Shown piece by piece: positions 16,434 to 26,086 of a DNA stretch of 64,000 nt; the stretch's first letter is position 1, and every line of letters begins with the position of its first letter. The position numbers and the translations under genes were made by a program. The notes under the pieces are model-generated. The model made no database searches. It was not told where the DNA came from and saw nothing but the letters and a program-made list of their open reading frames with translations. The stretch covers positions 62,001 to 126,000 of the forward strand of contig JAFAZX010000064.1 of the NCBI GenBank assembly GCA_019239425.1. The letters are read 5' to 3'. Source of the DNA: Acidobacteriota bacterium (GTDB lineage Bacteria > Acidobacteriota > Blastocatellia > Pyrinomonadales > Pyrinomonadaceae).

Positions 16434-17828
16434 ATGATGCCCGATAACGTGAAGGTGAAAATCCTCGTCGCCGACGACGAGCGCGGCGCGCGGCTCGCGC
16501 TGGAGGTGCCGCTGCGTCTGAGTGGCTACGAGGTGACGGCCGTCGGGAGCGGGCGCGAGGCCATCACGCGCGGGCAGTCCGAGCACTTCGACGTGGTGCT
16601 CACGGACGTCTTCATGCCCGACGTGGGCGGCCTCGAAGTCATACGCGAGTTCCGCCGCCTCGACCCCGAGACGAAGGTCATCGCGCTCACGGCGCAGGGC
16701 TCGCTCGAGATCGCGATGGAGGCGATCCAGGAGGGCGCGGCCGACTTCATCGCCAAGCCCTTCGACATCGAGCAGGTGATGGCCGTCGTCAAGCGCGCCG
16801 CCGAGCGCGGCCACGACGCCTCGGACGAGGGCGCCGAGCCCGAACTCTCCGGCTCGGGACTCATCGGCCACAGCCCGCAGATGGTGCGCGTCTACAAGCT
16901 GATGGCGCACGCCGCGCGCACCGACACGACCGTGCTCATCGAAGGCGAGTCGGGCACGGGCAAGGAGCTGGTCGCGCGCTCCATCCACCGCTACAGCCGC
17001 CGCGCGGAAAGACCCTTCACCGCCATCAACTGTAGCGCGCTCACCGAGACGCTGCTCGAGTCGGAACTGTTCGGCTACGCCAAGGGCAGCTTCACGGGCG
17101 CGAACGCAGACCGCGTCGGCCTCTTCGAGAGCACGCAGGGGGGCACCATCCTGCTCGACGAGCTGGGCACGACCGGCGCGTCGCTCCAGGCGAGTCTCCT
17201 GCGCGTGCTTCAGGAGAAAGAGGTGCGGCGCATCGGCGAGCGCGAGGCGCGCAAGGTGGACGTGCGCGTCGTCGGCGCGACGAACCGGAACCTCGAGCGG
17301 CTGGTCGAGAGCGGCGAGTTCCGCGCAGACCTCTTCTACCGCGTCGGCGTCCTGCGTATCCGCCTGCCCCCCCTGCGCGAGCGCGGGACGGAGGATTTGA
17401 AGCTCCTCGTCCGACACTTCTTAAGAAAGTATGGCGCCGGAAAGCAGATCGCGGCCGAGGCGATGGAACTGCTCGCGCGACACGACTGGCCGGGCAACGT
17501 GCGCGAGCTTGAGAACGCCATCGAGCACGCGGCGGCCGTCTGCACCAACCACGTCGTCCGCGCGGGCGACCTGCCCGAGTACATCGTCGCGCGTGCGCCG
17601 GCGGCCGCGGTCGAATCGACTCCGCCCGCACACATCTTCACGCTCGCCGACGACCGGCCCACGCTCGACGAGCTGTGCCGGCGCTACACGCGGCTCGTCC
17701 TCTCGGAGTCCGCCGGCAACAAGTCGCGCGCGGCCGAGCTGCTCGGCATCAACCGACGCACGCTCTACCGCTACCTCGAAGCCGACGGCCTTGCGCAGGA
17801 CGCGCGCGAGGAGGACGGAGAAAATTAA
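16434..17828 (+). CDS. NtrC-family sigma-54-dependent response regulator
   Basis: 464 aa. The receiver domain (about 8-125) has D14/D15, phospho-acceptor D58 (VVLTDVFMPD) and the Lys of FIAKPFD. The AAA+ domain (about 143-375) has Walker A GESGTGKE (171-178) and Walker B ILLDELG. The sigma-54 contact loop reads GSFTGA (218-223) instead of the usual GAFTGA; the key Thr is kept. An arginine-finger region (FRADLFYRV) is present. The Fis-type helix-turn-helix is at the end (AAELLGINRRTLYRYL). It precedes the CHASE2 kinase, its probable partner. Confidence 0.94.
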   Translation: MMPDNVKVKILVADDERGARLALEVPLRLSGYEVTAVGSGREAITRGQSEHFDVVLTDVFMPDVGGLEVIREFRRLDPETKVIALTAQGSLEIAMEAIQEGAADFIAKPFDIEQVMAVVKRAAERGHDASDEGAEPELSGSGLIGHSPQMVRVYKLMAHAARTDTTVLIEGESGTGKELVARSIHRYSRRAERPFTAINCSALTETLLESELFGYAKGSFTGANADRVGLFESTQGGTILLDELGTTGASLQASLLRVLQEKEVRRIGEREARKVDVRVVGATNRNLERLVESGEFRADLFYRVGVLRIRLPPLRERGTEDLKLLVRHFLRKYGAGKQIAAEAMELLARHDWPGNVRELENAIEHAAAVCTNHVVRAGDLPEYIVARAPAAAVESTPPAHIFTLADDRPTLDELCRRYTRLVLSESAGNKSRAAELLGINRRTLYRYLEADGLAQDAREEDGEN

Positions 17829-17902
17829 ACACACAGACACAGAGACACGGCTAAGGCAATTTCAAATTTCTTAAAGCTGTGTCTCTGGGTCTCTGTGGTT
17901 AA
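17825..17902. repeat. Intergenic inverted repeat, CACAGAG family (copy 2)
   Basis: Imperfect arms (about 17825-17852 and 17875-17902) with the same ACAGAGACAC core as the copy at 12293. The left end overlaps the stop codon of the sigma-54 activator. The centre contains ATTTCAAATTTC, similar to sequence at 8787 and 20390. Confidence 0.8.
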
Positions 17903-17934
17903 ATTCTTTTAGCTAAAGCTGACTGTAAACTGCA

Positions 17935-20385
17935 TTGCGCGGCACACGCTCACAGATAGTCTCGACCGGCCTCATCCTGCTCCTGAGTCTCGCGGCGGCC
18001 GTCGCCGTGACGTGGCTCGTCCCGTCCCTGACGGCCGCCTCCGTCAACATGCTCTTCCGCTTCCGCGGGCGCGTCCAGCCGCCCGGCGACATCGTCATCG
18101 TGGCCGTGGACGACGCGAGCTTGCAGCGCGTGGGCGGCTGGCCGTGGCCGCGCTCGGTCATGGCTTCGGCGCTCGACCGCATCACGGCCGCGCAGCCCAG
18201 AGCAGTGGGGCTCGACGTGGTCTACGCCGAACCTTCCGACCCCGCGCAGGACGCGCTTCTGACCGAGGCCATAAGGCGCAGCGGCCGCGTCGTCCTGCCC
18301 GCGCAGTTGACCGAGCCGGAGACTTCTGCCGACGGCGAGGGCGACGCCGCGCGCTGGCTTCTGCCGCTTAAAGAGATGCAGGCCGCCGCCGCGGCCACCG
18401 GCCACGCGCACGCAGACCCGGACGTGGACGGCGTGCTCCGCACAGTCCAGTTGAGCAAAGCCGACGACAGCGGCGAGCGCCTCTGGGCCTTCGGACTCGA
18501 AACGCTGCGCGTCGCCGAGAACGTCCCGCCCGGGGCCATCGAGGAGAGGGAAGGGGCCGTCCGCGTCGGGCGTCACGAGATAGCAGTTCATAACGAGACC
18601 GAGAAGTCTGACATCCCGGGCGTCACCCTCACGCGCCCGAACGAGATGATCATCAACTACCTCGGCCCGCCGCGGACGTTTCCTTACTACAGCATCGCCG
18701 ACGTCATCAGCGGCGCGGTGCCGCCCGCGGCCTTCGATAACAAGATCGTGCTCGTCGGCGCCGTGGCGCAGACGCTCGGCGACACGCGCATCACGCCCTA
18801 CATCTCCTACGCCGACGGCGGGCGGCAGGGCGGCACGGGCATGCCCGGCGTCGAGGTGCACGCCAACGTCATCGAGACGATGCGGCGCGGCCTCTGGCTC
18901 ACGCCGCGGACAGACCTCGCGGGCTTCGGCGTCGCGCTGCTGGTCATCCTCTGCGCGGCGGCGTGCGTCCGCCTGCTCGACGGTTGGCGCGTGGTGCCGG
19001 GCCTCTGCCTCATGCTCTTCGTTATCGTCGGCGGCAGCCTCTTCGTCTTCAACCGGTACTTCGTCATGCCGCCCCTGGTGCCGATGTTGGTCGGCTTCAT
19101 CACGGTCGTGCCACTGCTCCTGCTCGAAACGTCTCTGGCGGCGAGTAGGGACTTGGACGAGAAGCTGGTCAGGCTCGCCGACATCCAGAAGCGTTTCATC
19201 CCGCGCGGCGCGGCCGAAGGTTCTCAGGAGACGGCCGGCGTCGCCGCGGCGGGCCTGCCGCACAACGTCGCCTGGAAGCTGCGCGCGGTGGACGAGGTCA
19301 CGGCGCTCCTCGTCGCGCGCGTCGGCTTCATGAATCAGGTCTTCGAGAGCATGACCGACGGGCTGCTCGTGGCAGACGTCGCGGGCCGCGTGGTCTTCGC
19401 CAACCCGGCCGCGCAGCGTTTCTGGGAAGGCGAAGGCCGTGACGCGCTCGCGGGGCGAAGTCTGGAAGAGCTGTTCGCGGGCGGCGTCGGCGTGCTCAGA
19501 GGCGAGGCGCTCGGCGAGATGGTGCGCGGGGCGCTCGAAGGCCGCGCGCCGACGGCCGAGGTCGAGCTGCAGCCCGGCAGCGGCGGGCGCTTCTACGTCC
19601 TGCAGTTCTCGGCGGTCGCGGCGGGCGAGGGGGCGGAAGGTCAGGGGCCAATCGGACTCATCGTCATCATCACCGACGTGACGAAGCGGCGCGAGCTTGA
19701 GCGGGTCAAGGCCGAGACCTTGCAGCTCGTCTCGCACGAGCTGCGCGCGCCGCTGACCTCCATCCGGGCTCTGAGCGACGTGCTGCTCAAGTTCCCCGTG
19801 CCGGAGGAGGAGTCGCGCGAGTCTCTGAAGACCATCTACTCCGAGGCCGTGCGCATGAACCACCTCATCAACCTCTACCTCGACGTGACGCGCATCGAGA
19901 CCGGCGCGCAGACCCTCGGCCGCGTCTCCGTGCCGGCGAACGAGGTCATCGGCGAGTGCGTCCGCGCCTTCGGCCGCGCGGCGGCGGCCGAGAAGGGCAT
20001 CCACATCGGCACGAAGCTGGAGCAGCCCTCGCCCGTGCTCTTCGCCGACCGGCAACTGCTCACGCAGGCGGTCAACAACCTCCTCGGCAACGCCATCAAG
20101 TACAGCCCCGACGGCTCAGAGGTCGAGGTCGGCTCCGCAAGCGACCAGACGCACGCGCGCATCTACGTCCGCGACCGGGGCTACGGCATCCCCGAAGAGT
20201 TCCGCGCCCGCGTCTTCGAGAAGTTCTACCGCCTCGAACGCGACATCAAGGCCGAGGTCGTCGGCACCGGCCTCGGCCTCCCGCTCGTCAAAGAGATCGT
20301 CGAAAGGCACGGCGGCCGCGTCACGCTCGAAAGCGAACCCGACCACGGCTCCACCTTCACCATCCACCTGCCCTTGCAGATTTGA
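17935..20385 (+). CDS. CHASE2-domain sensor histidine kinase
   Basis: 816 aa. An N-terminal membrane helix (GLILLLSLAAAVAVTWLVP) leads into an extracytoplasmic CHASE2 domain (about 30-325; DIVIVAVDDASLQRVGGWPWPR, VGLDVVYAEPSDP). Three further helices follow (about 325-400), then a PAS domain (about 460-560), a HisKA box with His near residue 601 (VSHELRAPLTSIRAL) and a HATPase domain to the end. The start is an in-frame TTG at 17935, since a stop lies just upstream. It follows the sigma-54 response regulator, and the two probably form a pair. CHASE2 ligands are unknown. Confidence 0.92.
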   Translation: MRGTRSQIVSTGLILLLSLAAAVAVTWLVPSLTAASVNMLFRFRGRVQPPGDIVIVAVDDASLQRVGGWPWPRSVMASALDRITAAQPRAVGLDVVYAEPSDPAQDALLTEAIRRSGRVVLPAQLTEPETSADGEGDAARWLLPLKEMQAAAAATGHAHADPDVDGVLRTVQLSKADDSGERLWAFGLETLRVAENVPPGAIEEREGAVRVGRHEIAVHNETEKSDIPGVTLTRPNEMIINYLGPPRTFPYYSIADVISGAVPPAAFDNKIVLVGAVAQTLGDTRITPYISYADGGRQGGTGMPGVEVHANVIETMRRGLWLTPRTDLAGFGVALLVILCAAACVRLLDGWRVVPGLCLMLFVIVGGSLFVFNRYFVMPPLVPMLVGFITVVPLLLLETSLAASRDLDEKLVRLADIQKRFIPRGAAEGSQETAGVAAAGLPHNVAWKLRAVDEVTALLVARVGFMNQVFESMTDGLLVADVAGRVVFANPAAQRFWEGEGRDALAGRSLEELFAGGVGVLRGEALGEMVRGALEGRAPTAEVELQPGSGGRFYVLQFSAVAAGEGAEGQGPIGLIVIITDVTKRRELERVKAETLQLVSHELRAPLTSIRALSDVLLKFPVPEEESRESLKTIYSEAVRMNHLINLYLDVTRIETGAQTLGRVSVPANEVIGECVRAFGRAAAAEKGIHIGTKLEQPSPVLFADRQLLTQAVNNLLGNAIKYSPDGSEVEVGSASDQTHARIYVRDRGYGIPEEFRARVFEKFYRLERDIKAEVVGTGLGLPLVKEIVERHGGRVTLESEPDHGSTFTIHLPLQI

Positions 20386-20610
20386 AATTTCAAAGTTGGA
20401 AGTTCAAATCCGCTGTTCCTTCCTGTCACAGACTTCGAATCTCAAAGCAGCGCGCGTTGGTCAGTTCTGTCCCGCCCACAGCGCTCTTCCTCACGAAAAC
20501 TGAGCATCCCTTCGTGGAACGCGCCTTGCCAATCCCTCGGCCGACGCATCACCGAGTCGTCGCTCTCCCTTCATTCACTCGCGCTCTTCCACGCAGCATC
20601 AGGAGGCAGT

Positions 20611-22026
20611 ATGAAGACTTTGAAGTTCGCCCCCGTCGCCGTCGCCGTCGCAGCCGCCGTGGTCGCGTCCGCTTACGTCGGCGCCGCGCCGCCGCGACCC
20701 GCAGGCGCCGCCCCGCAGAAGTCTGCCGAGCAGGTTCGCCGCGAAAGGTTCCGGCACAACGGCGTCATCGAAGACGAGGGCTCGCCCGACCCGAACGCGG
20801 GGCTGTCGAGCGGCGGCATCGACGGCGCCCCCGTCTTCAAGCCCGTCAAGACCAACGCGACCGAGGCCCCCGCGGGCTTCGACAACCTGACCAACGGCTA
20901 CACCGAACAGGGGCCGGACTTCGCGACCCTCAACGGCGACACGGTCGTCGCGCGCCGCTCGCACAACGACAACCGGTTCATCTTCGAAGAGTTCGAGACC
21001 GCGGCCGACGGCGTCGGCCCGACCTACAACGCGCAGAGCTGCCGCGAGTGCCACCAGAACGTCGTCACCGGCGGCGCGAGCCAGGTGACCGTGCAGCGCA
21101 CGGGGCGCACCGTGAACGGCGAGTTCTTCGAATCGCTCGGGGGCTCGCTCCTCCACTCGCGCGCGACCTACCCGGACATCGTCGAGCAGGTCGTCGACGC
21201 GGACAACACGCGCACCTTCCGCATCTCGCCCAACACGCTCGGCGACGGCTACGTCGAGGCGATCTCGAACTCGACCCTCTTATCCATCCGCGACCGGCAG
21301 CCCAACTCCATGCGCGGCACGGCCGTCCTCGTCCCCGTGCTCGAAGGCAACGGCGAGGCGCGCATCGGCCGCTTCGGCTGGAAGAGCCAGCACGCCTCCC
21401 TCGTCTCTTTCGCCTTCGACGCTTACCTCAACGAGCTGGGCATCACGACGCCCGTGCTCCCGGCCGAGAACACCTCGGGCGGGCGCTTCGTCGGCATGGG
21501 CTCCGGCTACGACTTCACGCCCGACCCGGAGGACGACGGCGAAGACGCGCTCGCCTTCGCGGACTTCATGCGCGCGACGAAGGCGCCCGCGCGCGGCCCC
21601 TCCACGGGCGAGGCGTTGGCGGGCGAGAAGCTCTTCAAACAGGTCGGCTGCGCCGTCTGCCACACCGATTCGATTGCTACGGCGATGCCCGGCTCCGTCG
21701 TCAACGGCGGGACGTTCACAGTCCCCGCGGCGCTCGGCAACAAGCTCATCCACCCGTTCAGCGACTTCCTCCTGCACAACGTCGGCACCGGCGACGGCAT
21801 ACCCGTTCTGAACACGCCGGAGTACGCAGGCACCGCGAACCAGATTCGCACCGCGCCGCTGTGGGGACTGCGGACGCGCAACCGCCTGATGCACGACGGA
21901 CTCTCCTTCACCCCTTCGGAGGCCATCCAGCGCCACGCCGGCCAGGCCGCCGCCGTGACGAAGAGGTACGTCGCACTCTCGGCCGCGCAGAAGGCGCAGG
22001 TGCTCGGTTTCCTGAACTCGCTGTGA
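20611..22026 (+). CDS. Di-heme oxidoreductase (DUF1111/DHOR family)
   Basis: This 471-aa exported protein has a signal peptide (APVAVAVAAAVVASAYVGA). Two c-type heme sites are seen: CRECH (Cys144-His148) and a second CAVCH near residue 347. The rest matches the thiol-oxidoreductase/di-heme peroxidase-like family (GFDNLTNGYTEQGPDF, GLRTRNRLMHDG, RHAGQAA). Proteins of this family sit in the periplasm and are thought to transfer electrons; a true peroxidase or thiol-oxidase activity is not established. An AGGAGG ribosome-binding site precedes the ATG. An ECF sigma gene starts 15 nt after its stop. Confidence 0.9.
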   Translation: MKTLKFAPVAVAVAAAVVASAYVGAAPPRPAGAAPQKSAEQVRRERFRHNGVIEDEGSPDPNAGLSSGGIDGAPVFKPVKTNATEAPAGFDNLTNGYTEQGPDFATLNGDTVVARRSHNDNRFIFEEFETAADGVGPTYNAQSCRECHQNVVTGGASQVTVQRTGRTVNGEFFESLGGSLLHSRATYPDIVEQVVDADNTRTFRISPNTLGDGYVEAISNSTLLSIRDRQPNSMRGTAVLVPVLEGNGEARIGRFGWKSQHASLVSFAFDAYLNELGITTPVLPAENTSGGRFVGMGSGYDFTPDPEDDGEDALAFADFMRATKAPARGPSTGEALAGEKLFKQVGCAVCHTDSIATAMPGSVVNGGTFTVPAALGNKLIHPFSDFLLHNVGTGDGIPVLNTPEYAGTANQIRTAPLWGLRTRNRLMHDGLSFTPSEAIQRHAGQAAAVTKRYVALSAAQKAQVLGFLNSL

Positions 22027-22041
22027 CCGAGGAGGTGAAAG

Positions 22042-22653
22042 ATGGGAGCGGCAATCGCGGAAGTCGCGCGGGTCTTCGAAGCAGGCGAGAGGGCGTCGGT
22101 CGAGTCCGACCTGCGCCGGTGCCCGGAGCTTGAGCTGGCGCGGAGGGTTTCGGGCGGCGACATGGGTGCGCTCGAAGAGGTCTACCGGCGTTATCACGTC
22201 ATCGTCTACACGCTCTGCCTGCGGATGACGCGCAACGTGGCGGAGGCCGAAGACCTCTCGCAGGATGTCTTCGTCAACCTGCACCGGGCGCTGGGGAGCT
22301 TTCGGGGCGAGGCGGCGCTCTCGACGTGGATTCACCGCGTGACGGTCAACCGCGTCCTGATGCACTTCCGGAGGGCCTCGGCCCGCTACGAGCAGGTCAC
22401 GGAGGACGGCGGCCCGCCGCCCGACAGGGCCACGCCCGACGCGGAGACTTCCGGCCCGCTCTCGGCCGAGCGCGTCGCCCTGGAGAAGGCCGTCGAACGT
22501 CTGCCGCCGGGCTACCGCGCCGTCTTTATCCTGCACGACGTGGAGGGCTACGAGCACGACGAGGTGGCGCGCCTGTGCGGCATCTCTTCGGGCACGAGCA
22601 AGTCGCAACTGCACAAGGCGCGGATGAAACTGCGGAGGATGCTACGGCCCTGA
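22042..22653 (+). CDS. ECF RNA polymerase sigma factor
   Basis: 203 aa. Region 2 (about 35-105) reads VYRRYHVIVYTLCLRMTRNVAEAEDLSQDVFVNLHRALGSF in shape with the DLxQDVF motif. Region 4 (about 145-203) has LPPGYRAVFILHDVEGYEHDE and the helix-turn-helix around CGISSGTSKSQLHKA. GGAGGTG precedes the ATG. It follows the di-heme protein gene closely, so it is co-transcribed. No anti-sigma gene is adjacent. Confidence 0.93.
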   Translation: MGAAIAEVARVFEAGERASVESDLRRCPELELARRVSGGDMGALEEVYRRYHVIVYTLCLRMTRNVAEAEDLSQDVFVNLHRALGSFRGEAALSTWIHRVTVNRVLMHFRRASARYEQVTEDGGPPPDRATPDAETSGPLSAERVALEKAVERLPPGYRAVFILHDVEGYEHDEVARLCGISSGTSKSQLHKARMKLRRMLRP

Positions 22654-22778
22654 ACGGCCGATCCCTTATAAATTTCTTACGAACCTTTTATCCCATCCTT
22701 ATGCGCGGGGTTGTAGCATCCTCCCGGTGATCGTTTGGCTTAAACGGGAAGGTTGCGGCCGCAGTATCCGTAGGTTGA

Positions 22779-22813
22779 AGGTGGCACGGGGGCCGAGCGC
22801 CTCCGTGCCACCT
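22779..22813 (+). promoter_or_regulatory. Leader hairpin before the KimA-like permease
   Basis: A perfect 11-bp stem (22779-22789 with 22803-22813, 13-nt loop) is followed by CGTCTTTG, 35 nt before the permease start. It could end transcription from the sigma gene or act as an attenuator. KimA genes in Bacillus are controlled by a c-di-AMP riboswitch; I looked for that consensus and did not find it. Confidence 0.45.
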
Positions 22814-22848
22814 CGTCTTTGCGGCGCGGGGGGGAACGGTTCAGACCG

Positions 22849-24861
22849 ATGTGGAGATCATTGAAACGCACGCTGGTCGGCAACCCGATTTCGAGCGAGC
22901 AGGCGCAGCACGAGCGTTTGAATAAGAAGACGGCGCTGGCCGTCTTCTCGTCCGACGCGCTCTCGTCGGTCGCCTACTCGACCGAGGCCATCCTGCTCGT
23001 GCTGCTCGCCGCGGGCTCACTCGCCATCGGCTACCTCGTCCCCGTCGTCATCGGCATCACCGTCCTGCTGGCGATACTCACGCTCTCGTACCGGCAGACC
23101 ATCCACGCGTACCCCTCGGGCGGCGGCGCCTACATCGTCGCCAAAGACAACCTCGGGACGCAGTCGGGACTCGTCGCGGGCGCGGCACTTCTGGTCGACT
23201 ACATCCTGACCGTCGCCGTGTCGGTCTCGGCCGGCGTGGCGGCCGTCACCTCCGCGGCGCAGGGGACGCGGCTCGACTTCCTGCACGAGCACCGCGTGGC
23301 GCTCTGCGTCCTGATCGTCTTCCTCATCGCCGTCATCAACCTGCGCGGGGTGCGGGAGTCGGGGGCCATCTTCGCGGGGCCGACCTACCTCTTCATCTTC
23401 TCGATGCTGGCGCTGGTGGTCGTCGGCTTCGTGCGCTTCTACGCGACGGGCGAGACGATGCCGACGCCGCCGGCCGAGAGTGTCTACTACGACCAGACGG
23501 TCGGCCAAGTGGCGCACGGCGCGCTGACGGGCGGCGCGCTGACGTGGCTGCTGATGCGCGCGTTCGCCGCGGGCTGCACGGCCCTGACGGGCGTCGAGGC
23601 CATCTCGAACGGCATCCCCGCCTTCAAGCGGCCGGAATCGTCGAACGCGGCGACGACCTTGACGTGGATGGCCCTGGTGATGACGACGCTCATCCTCGGC
23701 ACGGGCCTCCTCGCCTACAAACTCAACGCGCACCCGCCGGGAGCCGAGGAGACGCTCGTCTCGGCGATGGCCCGCCACACCTTCGGCACGGGGCCGTTCT
23801 ACTACTTCACGCAGGCGGCGACGGCCGCGATCCTCGTGCTCGCGGCGAACACTTCGTTCGCGGACTTCCCGCGCCTCGCGTCCCTGCTCGCGGCCGACCG
23901 GTACCTTCCGCGCCAGTTCGCCAACCGCGGCGACCGGCTCGTCTTCTCGAACGGCATCGTCATCCTCGCCGTCCTGTCCGTCGTCCTCATCGTCATCTTC
24001 AAAGGGCAGGAGCAGGCGATGCTGCCGCTCTACGCGGTCGGCGTCTTCCTCTCCTTCACGCTCTCGCAATCGGGGATGGTCGTCCACTGGCTGCGCGAAC
24101 GAAACAGGGAGGAGAACAGGGCGCGCATCCTCCAACAGGAGCAGGAGGAGAGCATCCACCGCACCGTTGACCCCTCGGCCGCGACGCACGCGCGCGAGCG
24201 CCTGCGCGCGCTCGAGCGCGACCGGGGCGGGAACTGGTTCACGGCGACGCTCGTCAACGGCGCGGGGGCGTTCATCACGTTCGTCGTGCTCATCGTCATC
24301 ACGGTCACGAAGTTCACGCACGGCGCGTGGGCGGTCATCGTGCTGATACCCCTTCTCGTCTGGATGTTCCGCGCCATCAACGGCCACTACAAGCTGGTCG
24401 CGGCGCAGCTCCGGCTCGACGGCGTGAACCCCTGCCGGGCGAGGATGCGCCACCGCATCCTCGTCCCCGTCTCCGGGATACACCGCGGCGTGCTGCCCGC
24501 CATCGACTACGCGCGCAGCCTCAGCTCGAACGGCGGCCACGAGATTACGGCCGTCTACGTCGAGATAAATCCGGAGAACACCGAAGAGGTCAGGAAGCAG
24601 TGGCAGGTGTGGGGCGGCGGCCTGCCTTTGACGGTGCTGCACTCGCCCTTCCGCTCGATCACGAGGCCGCTCATCGACTTCATCAAGGAGGAGTCGCGCC
24701 GCGAGCGAGACTCCATCACCACCATCGTCCTGCCGGAGTTCGTCCCGCGCGCGTGGTGGCAGCAGCTGCTCCACAACCAGACGGCGCTGCTCCTGAAGGG
24801 GAAGCTTCTGTTCGAGCGCAACGTCGTCGTGACGAGCGTGCCCCACCACCTGCGCCGTTAG
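22849..24861 (+). CDS. KimA-like APC-superfamily permease
   Basis: About 670 aa. The start at 22849 (MWRSLKRTLVGNPISSE) matches the KimA/YdaO family N-terminus, followed by KKTALAVFSSDALSSVAYSTEAILLVLL. Twelve membrane helices span about residues 30-470. A soluble universal-stress-protein-like domain (about 530-670; RHRILVPVSGIHRGVLPAIDYARSL) ends the protein, as in KimA. KimA is a high-affinity K+ importer, and the next two genes are KdpD/KdpE-like, which supports a potassium role. Other APC members carry amino acids, so this remains an inference. Confidence 0.85.
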   Translation: MWRSLKRTLVGNPISSEQAQHERLNKKTALAVFSSDALSSVAYSTEAILLVLLAAGSLAIGYLVPVVIGITVLLAILTLSYRQTIHAYPSGGGAYIVAKDNLGTQSGLVAGAALLVDYILTVAVSVSAGVAAVTSAAQGTRLDFLHEHRVALCVLIVFLIAVINLRGVRESGAIFAGPTYLFIFSMLALVVVGFVRFYATGETMPTPPAESVYYDQTVGQVAHGALTGGALTWLLMRAFAAGCTALTGVEAISNGIPAFKRPESSNAATTLTWMALVMTTLILGTGLLAYKLNAHPPGAEETLVSAMARHTFGTGPFYYFTQAATAAILVLAANTSFADFPRLASLLAADRYLPRQFANRGDRLVFSNGIVILAVLSVVLIVIFKGQEQAMLPLYAVGVFLSFTLSQSGMVVHWLRERNREENRARILQQEQEESIHRTVDPSAATHARERLRALERDRGGNWFTATLVNGAGAFITFVVLIVITVTKFTHGAWAVIVLIPLLVWMFRAINGHYKLVAAQLRLDGVNPCRARMRHRILVPVSGIHRGVLPAIDYARSLSSNGGHEITAVYVEINPENTEEVRKQWQVWGGGLPLTVLHSPFRSITRPLIDFIKEESRRERDSITTIVLPEFVPRAWWQQLLHNQTALLLKGKLLFERNVVVTSVPHHLRR

Positions 24862-24868
24862 GTTTACA

Positions 24869-26086
24869 ATGGGGGGCGTGTGGGCGAAGAGATTCGAGGG
24901 CAAGCGCGTGGGCTACGCCGTGGCCGTGCTCGTCACGGCGGCCGTGACGGGCGCGCTCAAGCTGTTCGGCGACCACGTCAACACGACGACCGTGGCGCTC
25001 GGCCTGCTCCTCGCCGTGCTCTTCGTCGCGACGGGCTGGGGCGCGCGCCCCGCGGTGCTCTCGTCGCTGCTCGGCGTCGTCTGCTTCAACTTCTTCTATC
25101 TGCCGCCGGTCGGGAGGTTCAGCATCGACGCGCGCGACAACTGGGTCGCGCTCTTCGCCTTCCTCGTCACGGCGGTCACGGCCGGCCAGCTCTGGTCGCG
25201 CGCCAAGCGCCGCGCCGAGGAGGCCGAGGCGAGCCGGCACGAGATCGAACGACTCTACCGCGAGCTGCGCGAAGCCTTCGAGCGCGCGAGCCAGGCGAAG
25301 GCCCTGGAGCAGAGCGAGCGCCTGAAGTCTGCGCTCCTGGACGCGGTGACGCACGACCTGCGGACGCCGCTCACCTCGATCAAGGCTTCGGTCACGACGC
25401 TGCTCGAAGACTTCCGCGCGGGCGCGCACGTCGCGGAGTCGGTGGCGCTCGACGAGGAGGGGCGCGGCGAGATGCTCGAAGTGATAGACGAGGAGACCGA
25501 CCGCCTCAACCGCTTCATCGAAGGTTTGGTCGAGCTGGCGCGCATCGAGGCGGGCGAGATGCACCTGCGCCGCCGCTGGGGCTCGGTCGAGGAGATAGTC
25601 GCGGCCGCCGCCGAGCGCGCCGCCCCGCGCACGCGCGCGCACGAGGTCTCTGTGAACGTCGAGGAAGGACTCCCCGCGGTGCGGGTGGACGCGCGCGCGG
25701 TCGCCGAAGTCCTCTACACGCTCCTCGACAACGCCGCGAAGTACGCGCCCGCGGGCACGCAGATCCGCGTCGCGGCCGGGGCGGCGGGCGAAGGCCGCGT
25801 GCGTTTGAGCGTCGAAGACGAGGGGCCGGGCGTGCCACGGGATTTGCGCGAGCGGGTCTTCGACAAGTTCTTCCGCGCGATGCGTGACGGCGACTCGGGC
25901 ACGCCGAAGACTTCGGGGACGGGGATGGGCCTCGCCATCGCGAAGGGCATCGTCGAGGCGCACGGCGGGCGCATAGAGATCGAAGAAGGGCTGACGGGGC
26001 GCGGGTGCCGCGTCGTGGTCACGCTCCCCGTGGGCGACGAAGAAGATGCCGATGGACGACAAGCAGCGAATACTGATCGTCGATGA
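24869..26086 (+). CDS. Short KdpD-like sensor kinase (DUF4118)
   Basis: 405 aa, against about 900 for full KdpD. The N-terminal KdpD and universal-stress-like cytosolic domains are absent. The protein begins with the four-helix DUF4118 membrane domain (about 14-110; GWGARPAVLSSLLGVVCFNFFYLPP). A coiled linker follows, then the His box VTHDLRTPLTSIKAS and a HATPase domain (LLDNAAKYAP, GTGMGLAIAKGIVEAHGG). It starts 7 nt after the permease stop and overlaps the KdpE-like gene by 41 nt. The missing stress-protein domain has a counterpart at the permease C-terminus. Confidence 0.88.
   Translation: MGGVWAKRFEGKRVGYAVAVLVTAAVTGALKLFGDHVNTTTVALGLLLAVLFVATGWGARPAVLSSLLGVVCFNFFYLPPVGRFSIDARDNWVALFAFLVTAVTAGQLWSRAKRRAEEAEASRHEIERLYRELREAFERASQAKALEQSERLKSALLDAVTHDLRTPLTSIKASVTTLLEDFRAGAHVAESVALDEEGRGEMLEVIDEETDRLNRFIEGLVELARIEAGEMHLRRRWGSVEEIVAAAAERAAPRTRAHEVSVNVEEGLPAVRVDARAVAEVLYTLLDNAAKYAPAGTQIRVAAGAAGEGRVRLSVEDEGPGVPRDLRERVFDKFFRAMRDGDSGTPKTSGTGMGLAIAKGIVEAHGGRIEIEEGLTGRGCRVVVTLPVGDEEDADGRQAANTDRR

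Noticed and set aside
15357..17417. Minus-strand open frame over the FecR and sigma-54 activator genes
   Set aside because: Antisense of two clearly assigned genes, rich in Arg, Ala and Asp, with no recognisable domain.
17950..20055. Minus-strand open frame opposite the CHASE2 kinase
   Set aside because: Shadow of the kinase in a GC-rich region; no signal, domain or ribosome-binding site.
22654..22848. c-di-AMP (ydaO-type) riboswitch ahead of the KimA-like gene
   Set aside because: Only one simple 11-bp hairpin was found; the conserved core of that riboswitch was not seen. A covariance search would decide.
23017..24903. Minus-strand open frame opposite the KimA-like permease
   Set aside because: Composition is extreme in charged residues, as expected from the antisense of membrane helices.
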